Both the position numbers and the translations under genes were made by a program. Positions 60,664-64,000 of a DNA stretch of 64,000 nt are shown piece by piece. This stretch comes from Pseudomonadota bacterium (GTDB lineage Bacteria > Pseudomonadota > Alphaproteobacteria > Rhodospirillales > Magnetospirillaceae). Where the stretch lies: NCBI GenBank assembly GCA_023458315.1, contig JAEXAH010000016.1, positions 32,844 to 96,843 of the forward strand, in the 5' to 3' direction. Within the stretch, counting starts at the first letter, position 1. Each line of letters opens with the position of its first letter. The notes beneath the pieces are model-generated. The model saw only the letters and a list, made by a program, of their open reading frames with translations. It had not been told where the DNA came from and ran no database searches.

Positions 60664-63174
60664 GTGGTCACGGAGGATTCGGTCATTTCGGCGCTGTATC
60701 GCCCGCCCGGCCAGGGCCATGACGAGATGCAGGCGGCGGACGGCGAGGTCCGTCCCCACTGGCGCGCCTTTGCCCAATCCTTCGCGGGGCTTTCCGCCGC
60801 CGATCTGGCGCGGCGGTGGGAATTCGGCCAGACGCTGCTTCAGGAAAACGGCGTCACCTATAACGTCTATGGCGACCCCGCCGGACTGGAACGGCCGTGG
60901 CAGCTTGACCCGCTGCCGGTGATCCTGTCGGCCCAGGAATGGGCGGGGATCGAACGGGCGGTGATCCAGCGCGCCACCCTGCTGGACGGGGTGATCGCCG
61001 ATCTGTACGGGCCGCGCCGCCTGATCCGCGACGGGCTGGTGCCGCCGTCGCTGCTGCACGCCAACCCCAATTACCTGCGCCCGTGCGCCGGAACCGGCGG
61101 GCGATTCCTGGACGTCTATGCGGTCGAACTGGCCCGTGACGCCTCGGGCGGCTGGCGGGTGATGGCCGACCGCACCGAGGTTCCGGCCGGGGCCGGGTAC
61201 GCCCTGGAAAACCGCACTATCGTCAGCCGGGTGCTGCCGGAATTCTTCCGCGCCATGCCGGTCCGGCGGCTGGGGCCGTTCTTCGACACCCTGCGCGCCA
61301 CGCTGCGCGGCCGAAGCCCGCGCCGCAACGACGACCCGCGCATGGTGCTGATGACCCCCGGCCCCTATAACGAAACCTATTTCGAGCACGCCTTCCTGGC
61401 CCGCCATCTCGGCCTGACCTTGGTGCAGGGCGAGGATATGACGGTGCGCGACAACAAGGTGTTCCTCAAGACCCTGACCGGTTTGCAGCAGGTGGACGTC
61501 ATCCTGCGCCGCACCATCGGCGAATGGTGCGACCCGCTGGAACTGCGCGGCGATTCCACCCTGGGCGTCGCCGGGCTGGTCCAGGCGGCCCGCGCCGGTT
61601 CGGTCGCCGTCGCCAATCCGCTGGGCAGCGGGTTGCTGGACGGCAGCGCCATCATGGCCTTCCTGCCCGGCATCGCCCGGTCCATGCTGGGCGAGGATCT
61701 GGCCCTGCCGTCGCTGCCGTCATGGTGGTGCGGCCAGGATGCCGAACGGGAATACGTGTTGGAGAATCTGGAGCGGCTGGTGCTGCGTCCGGCCTTCCAC
61801 AACCGCACCCGTCCGGTGCTGGGCGCCGGTCTGACCGCCGAGGGCCGCGATGAGTTGGCCGCCGCCATCCGCGCCCGGCCGTGGGAATGGGTGGCCCAGG
61901 AAATGGCCGACATGTCCACGGTGCCGGTGTGGACCGAAGGCGGCCTGGAACCGCAGCACATGGTGATCCGCCTGTTCGCGGTGGCGTCCGAGGACGGCTG
62001 GAGCGTGATGCCCGGCGGTCTGGCGCGGGTGTCGCCGGAACGGGATTTGCTGGCGGCGCGGTTGCAGACCGGCGGCGGCGGCAGCAAGGATTTGTGGGTG
62101 CTGACCGATCCCACCGCCGCCGCCCACACGGCGCCGCGCAACACCTCCGCGCCGGTGCGGCTGGTGCGCGGCAACCGCGACCTGCCGTCGCGGGTGGCCG
62201 ACAACATGTTCTGGCTGGGCCGTTATGTGGAACGGTGCGAGGCGACCACGCGCAAGCTGCGCGCCGCCGTCACGCTGATCGAGGAAGCCCTGGACCAGGG
62301 CGACGGCGCCCGCGCCGTCTATGCCGCGCGGCTGATGGGGCAATTGGGGCTGGCGCTGCCGCCGGGGCTGGCCGCCTTGGCGCCGGACAGGCTGATCGGC
62401 GCGCTGATCGGCCATCATTGCGATCTGGCGGTGGACGGGCTGGCCCAGGCGGGCGAGCGGTTGGGCCGGGTGGTGGCGCATCTGCGCGACCGCGTCTCGG
62501 CGGATACCTGGCGGGCGGTGCAGCGGCTGCGCGACCGCATCGGCAAGCTGGCGCAGCGGGACGAGCGGGCACTGTCCAGCAAGCTCAATTCGGTGATCCT
62601 GACCGCCGAGGCCATCAGCGGCCTGTCCATGGAAAACATGACGCGCGGGCCGCTATGGCTGTTCCTGGACACCGGCCGCCGGGTCGAGCGCGCGATCACC
62701 GTGGTCGATACCATGGCCGGTGCCCTGACCGGCGCCGAGGGCGAAGAGGACGTGCCCCTGGACCTGCTGCTGGAGATTTCCGACAGCACCATGACCTACC
62801 GCTCGCGCTATCTGGCGGCGCCGCGTCTGGCCGGTGTGCTGGATTTGCTGCTGGCCGACGACAGCAACCCGCGGTCGCTGGCGTTCCAGTTGGAAGCCTT
62901 GGACGACCATATGGACCGGCTGGCCGCCCAGGCCGGGGGCGACGGTTTCCTGCGGCCGGAACAGCGGCAGATGACCGTGTTGTGCGGCATCGTCCGCACC
63001 CTGGAAATCGGCGTGCTGGCCGAATACGACCGCGACGGCGGCTATCACGACGCCGAACGGCTGCTCGAGGCCATCCGTACCCGGCTGTGGGGATTGTCGG
63101 ACATGCTCAGCCGCCAGTATTTCACGCACGCCCAATGGCGCCTGCCCACCGCCAGCCTGGATCACCTGCCATGA
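60664..63174 (+). CDS. Circularly permuted ATP-grasp fused to alpha-E domain
   Basis: This 836-residue cytoplasmic protein starts at GTG, 9 bases after the previous stop. The first part (about 40-490) is a CP-ATP-grasp (DUF404/DUF407 type): GVTYNVYGDP, LHANPNYLRPC, MVLMTPGPYNETYFEHAFLAR and VLRRTIGEWCDPLELR-like ILRRTIGEWCDPLELR. The second (about 505-836) is an alpha-E domain (DUF403), NMFWLGRYVERCEATTRKLRAA. In many bacteria these are separate adjacent genes. ATP-grasp enzymes ligate carboxyl and amino groups, so it probably makes a peptide-like bond. It overlaps the next transglutaminase gene by 4 bases. Confidence 0.92.
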   Translation: MVTEDSVISALYRPPGQGHDEMQAADGEVRPHWRAFAQSFAGLSAADLARRWEFGQTLLQENGVTYNVYGDPAGLERPWQLDPLPVILSAQEWAGIERAVIQRATLLDGVIADLYGPRRLIRDGLVPPSLLHANPNYLRPCAGTGGRFLDVYAVELARDASGGWRVMADRTEVPAGAGYALENRTIVSRVLPEFFRAMPVRRLGPFFDTLRATLRGRSPRRNDDPRMVLMTPGPYNETYFEHAFLARHLGLTLVQGEDMTVRDNKVFLKTLTGLQQVDVILRRTIGEWCDPLELRGDSTLGVAGLVQAARAGSVAVANPLGSGLLDGSAIMAFLPGIARSMLGEDLALPSLPSWWCGQDAEREYVLENLERLVLRPAFHNRTRPVLGAGLTAEGRDELAAAIRARPWEWVAQEMADMSTVPVWTEGGLEPQHMVIRLFAVASEDGWSVMPGGLARVSPERDLLAARLQTGGGGSKDLWVLTDPTAAAHTAPRNTSAPVRLVRGNRDLPSRVADNMFWLGRYVERCEATTRKLRAAVTLIEEALDQGDGARAVYAARLMGQLGLALPPGLAALAPDRLIGALIGHHCDLAVDGLAQAGERLGRVVAHLRDRVSADTWRAVQRLRDRIGKLAQRDERALSSKLNSVILTAEAISGLSMENMTRGPLWLFLDTGRRVERAITVVDTMAGALTGAEGEEDVPLDLLLEISDSTMTYRSRYLAAPRLAGVLDLLLADDSNPRSLAFQLEALDDHMDRLAAQAGGDGFLRPEQRQMTVLCGIVRTLEIGVLAEYDRDGGYHDAERLLEAIRTRLWGLSDMLSRQYFTHAQWRLPTASLDHLP

Positions 63175-64000
63175 AGTACCGGGTGCGCCACGTCACCACC
63201 TATCATTACGGCGAGCCGGTGCTGCTGTCGCACCATGCCGCCCATCTGGGGCCGCGCGCCTGCCCCGGCCAGGGCCATGCCCAGGTGCGGCTGGAGATTC
63301 TGCCGGTCCCGGCGGTGCGCGAGGACGGCAAGCTGGATTATTTCGGCAATCCCATCACCTTCTTCACCGTGCAGGACGCCCATACCCGGCTGACCGTGGA
63401 TGCCAGTTTCGAGGTGGAAACCAGCCCGCCCCCCGCCTTGCTGCACCTGGACCCGACGCCGTGGGACGCGGTGGCCGCCGAACTGGCGGCAGGAACCGCA
63501 CCCAGGGTCGAGGCGGCGCTGGATTTCCTGTTCCCGTCCTATCAGGTGCCGCCGCTGGCCGAGGCCCGCGCCTATGCCGAGCCCAGCTTCCCGCCCGGCC
63601 GTCCGCTGGTCGAGGCGGCGGTGGATCTGATGCGGCGTATCCACACCGATTTGACCTTCGACCCCGACGCCACCACGGTCGGGACGCCGCTGGCCCAGGT
63701 GTTCGCCCATCGGCGCGGCGTCTGCCAGGATTTCGCCCATATGATGATCGCCTGCCTGCGGGCCATGGGGCTGGCGGCGCGCTATGTCAGCGGCTACATC
63801 CGCACCCTGCCGCCGCCGGGCAAGGAAAAGCTGGTGGGCGCCGATGCCAGCCACGCCTGGGCGGCGGTGTTCCTGCCCGGCTGGGGCTGGCTGGATCTGG
63901 ACCCCACCAACGATTGCCTGGCGGGCGAGGACCACATCACCGTCGCCTGGGGCCGCGATTACGACGACGTCAGCCCGCTGCGCGGCGTGGTGCTGGGCGG
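63171..64000 (+). CDS. Transglutaminase-like cysteine protease (partial, cut by window end)
   Basis: About 276 residues are inside the window. They begin MKYRVRHVTTYHYGEPVLLS, a transglutaminase N-terminal domain like that of the first gene of the operon, and continue with the catalytic core: Cys185 (RRGVCQDFAHMMIACLRAMG), His229 (ASHAWAAVFLPGWGW) and Asp244 (LDLDPTND). All catalytic residues are present. It overlaps the ATP-grasp gene by ATGA. Only the last few residues are likely missing, since relatives are usually about 290 residues long. Confidence 0.93.
   Translation, partial: MKYRVRHVTTYHYGEPVLLSHHAAHLGPRACPGQGHAQVRLEILPVPAVREDGKLDYFGNPITFFTVQDAHTRLTVDASFEVETSPPPALLHLDPTPWDAVAAELAAGTAPRVEAALDFLFPSYQVPPLAEARAYAEPSFPPGRPLVEAAVDLMRRIHTDLTFDPDATTVGTPLAQVFAHRRGVCQDFAHMMIACLRAMGLAARYVSGYIRTLPPPGKEKLVGADASHAWAAVFLPGWGWLDLDPTNDCLAGEDHITVAWGRDYDDVSPLRGVVLG

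Overview
The window is G+C-rich, densely coded chromosomal DNA of an alphaproteobacterium. The organism is inferred, not proven. Gene content and order (mutM next to ubiE-ubiB, dnaX-ybaB-recR, etfBA with a PduO-type adenosyltransferase, two class III cyclases, methyl-accepting chemotaxis and hybrid kinase genes, no mobile-element genes) fit Rhodospirillales, for example a Magnetospirillum-like spirillum. Genes sit on both strands with short gaps. No gap exceeds about 300 bases, and there is no rRNA, tRNA, CRISPR array, phage or transposase. The only RNA gene seen is the small SRP RNA (minus strand, about 41631-41723).

Layout. 1-6900: mutM, a MNT/HEPN nucleotidyltransferase-HEPN pair between two copies of a 29-bp direct repeat, ubiE-ubiB (ubiquinone), a glutathione S-transferase, a leucyl aminopeptidase and a MarR regulator. 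7070-11250: a membrane protein paired with a small His/Cys-rich secreted protein, a REC-adenylate cyclase, a YeiH transporter and a LysR regulator. 11300-20400: rsmD-rluB, tadA, an AhpD-like protein, an MFS transporter, the dnaX-ybaB-recR cluster and pgi. 20550-24290: a tightly coupled nickel ECF operon (NikK-M-L-Q-O type) ending in a 96-residue protein that is over one third histidine. 24370-31400: hybrid histidine kinase, chemoreceptor, small coiled-coil protein, and a glycosyltransferase overlapping a metallophosphatase. 31400-38500: lipid kinase, queE-queD, rsmE-nfeD-SPFH, gpsA, YciI, EVE and Rieske proteins. 38600-45600: acs, an alpha/beta hydrolase, SRP RNA, an AlkD-like protein, purD and xseA. 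45600-49010: hbd, etfA, etfB and the cobalamin adenosyltransferase. 49150-53240: lptG, an ArnT-like glycosyltransferase, a PAP2 phosphatase and a two-domain cold-shock protein.

The two most unusual loci are at the right end. The first is a minus-strand operon of a single-domain response regulator, a Cache-HAMP adenylate cyclase and a TRAP-type DctP binding protein with no DctQM permease beside it (57133 to 53532). It looks like a solute-sensing cAMP module. The second is a plus-strand operon of a transglutaminase-DUF2126 amidoligase fusion, a circularly permuted ATP-grasp/alpha-E fusion and a second transglutaminase cut by the window end (57331-64000). It is a predicted peptide or amide-bond making and breaking system of unknown substrate.

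Intergenic gaps carry several families of palindromic repeats. In at least three cases (rsmD, gpsA, rsmE) the stop codon of the neighbouring gene lies inside a repeat arm.
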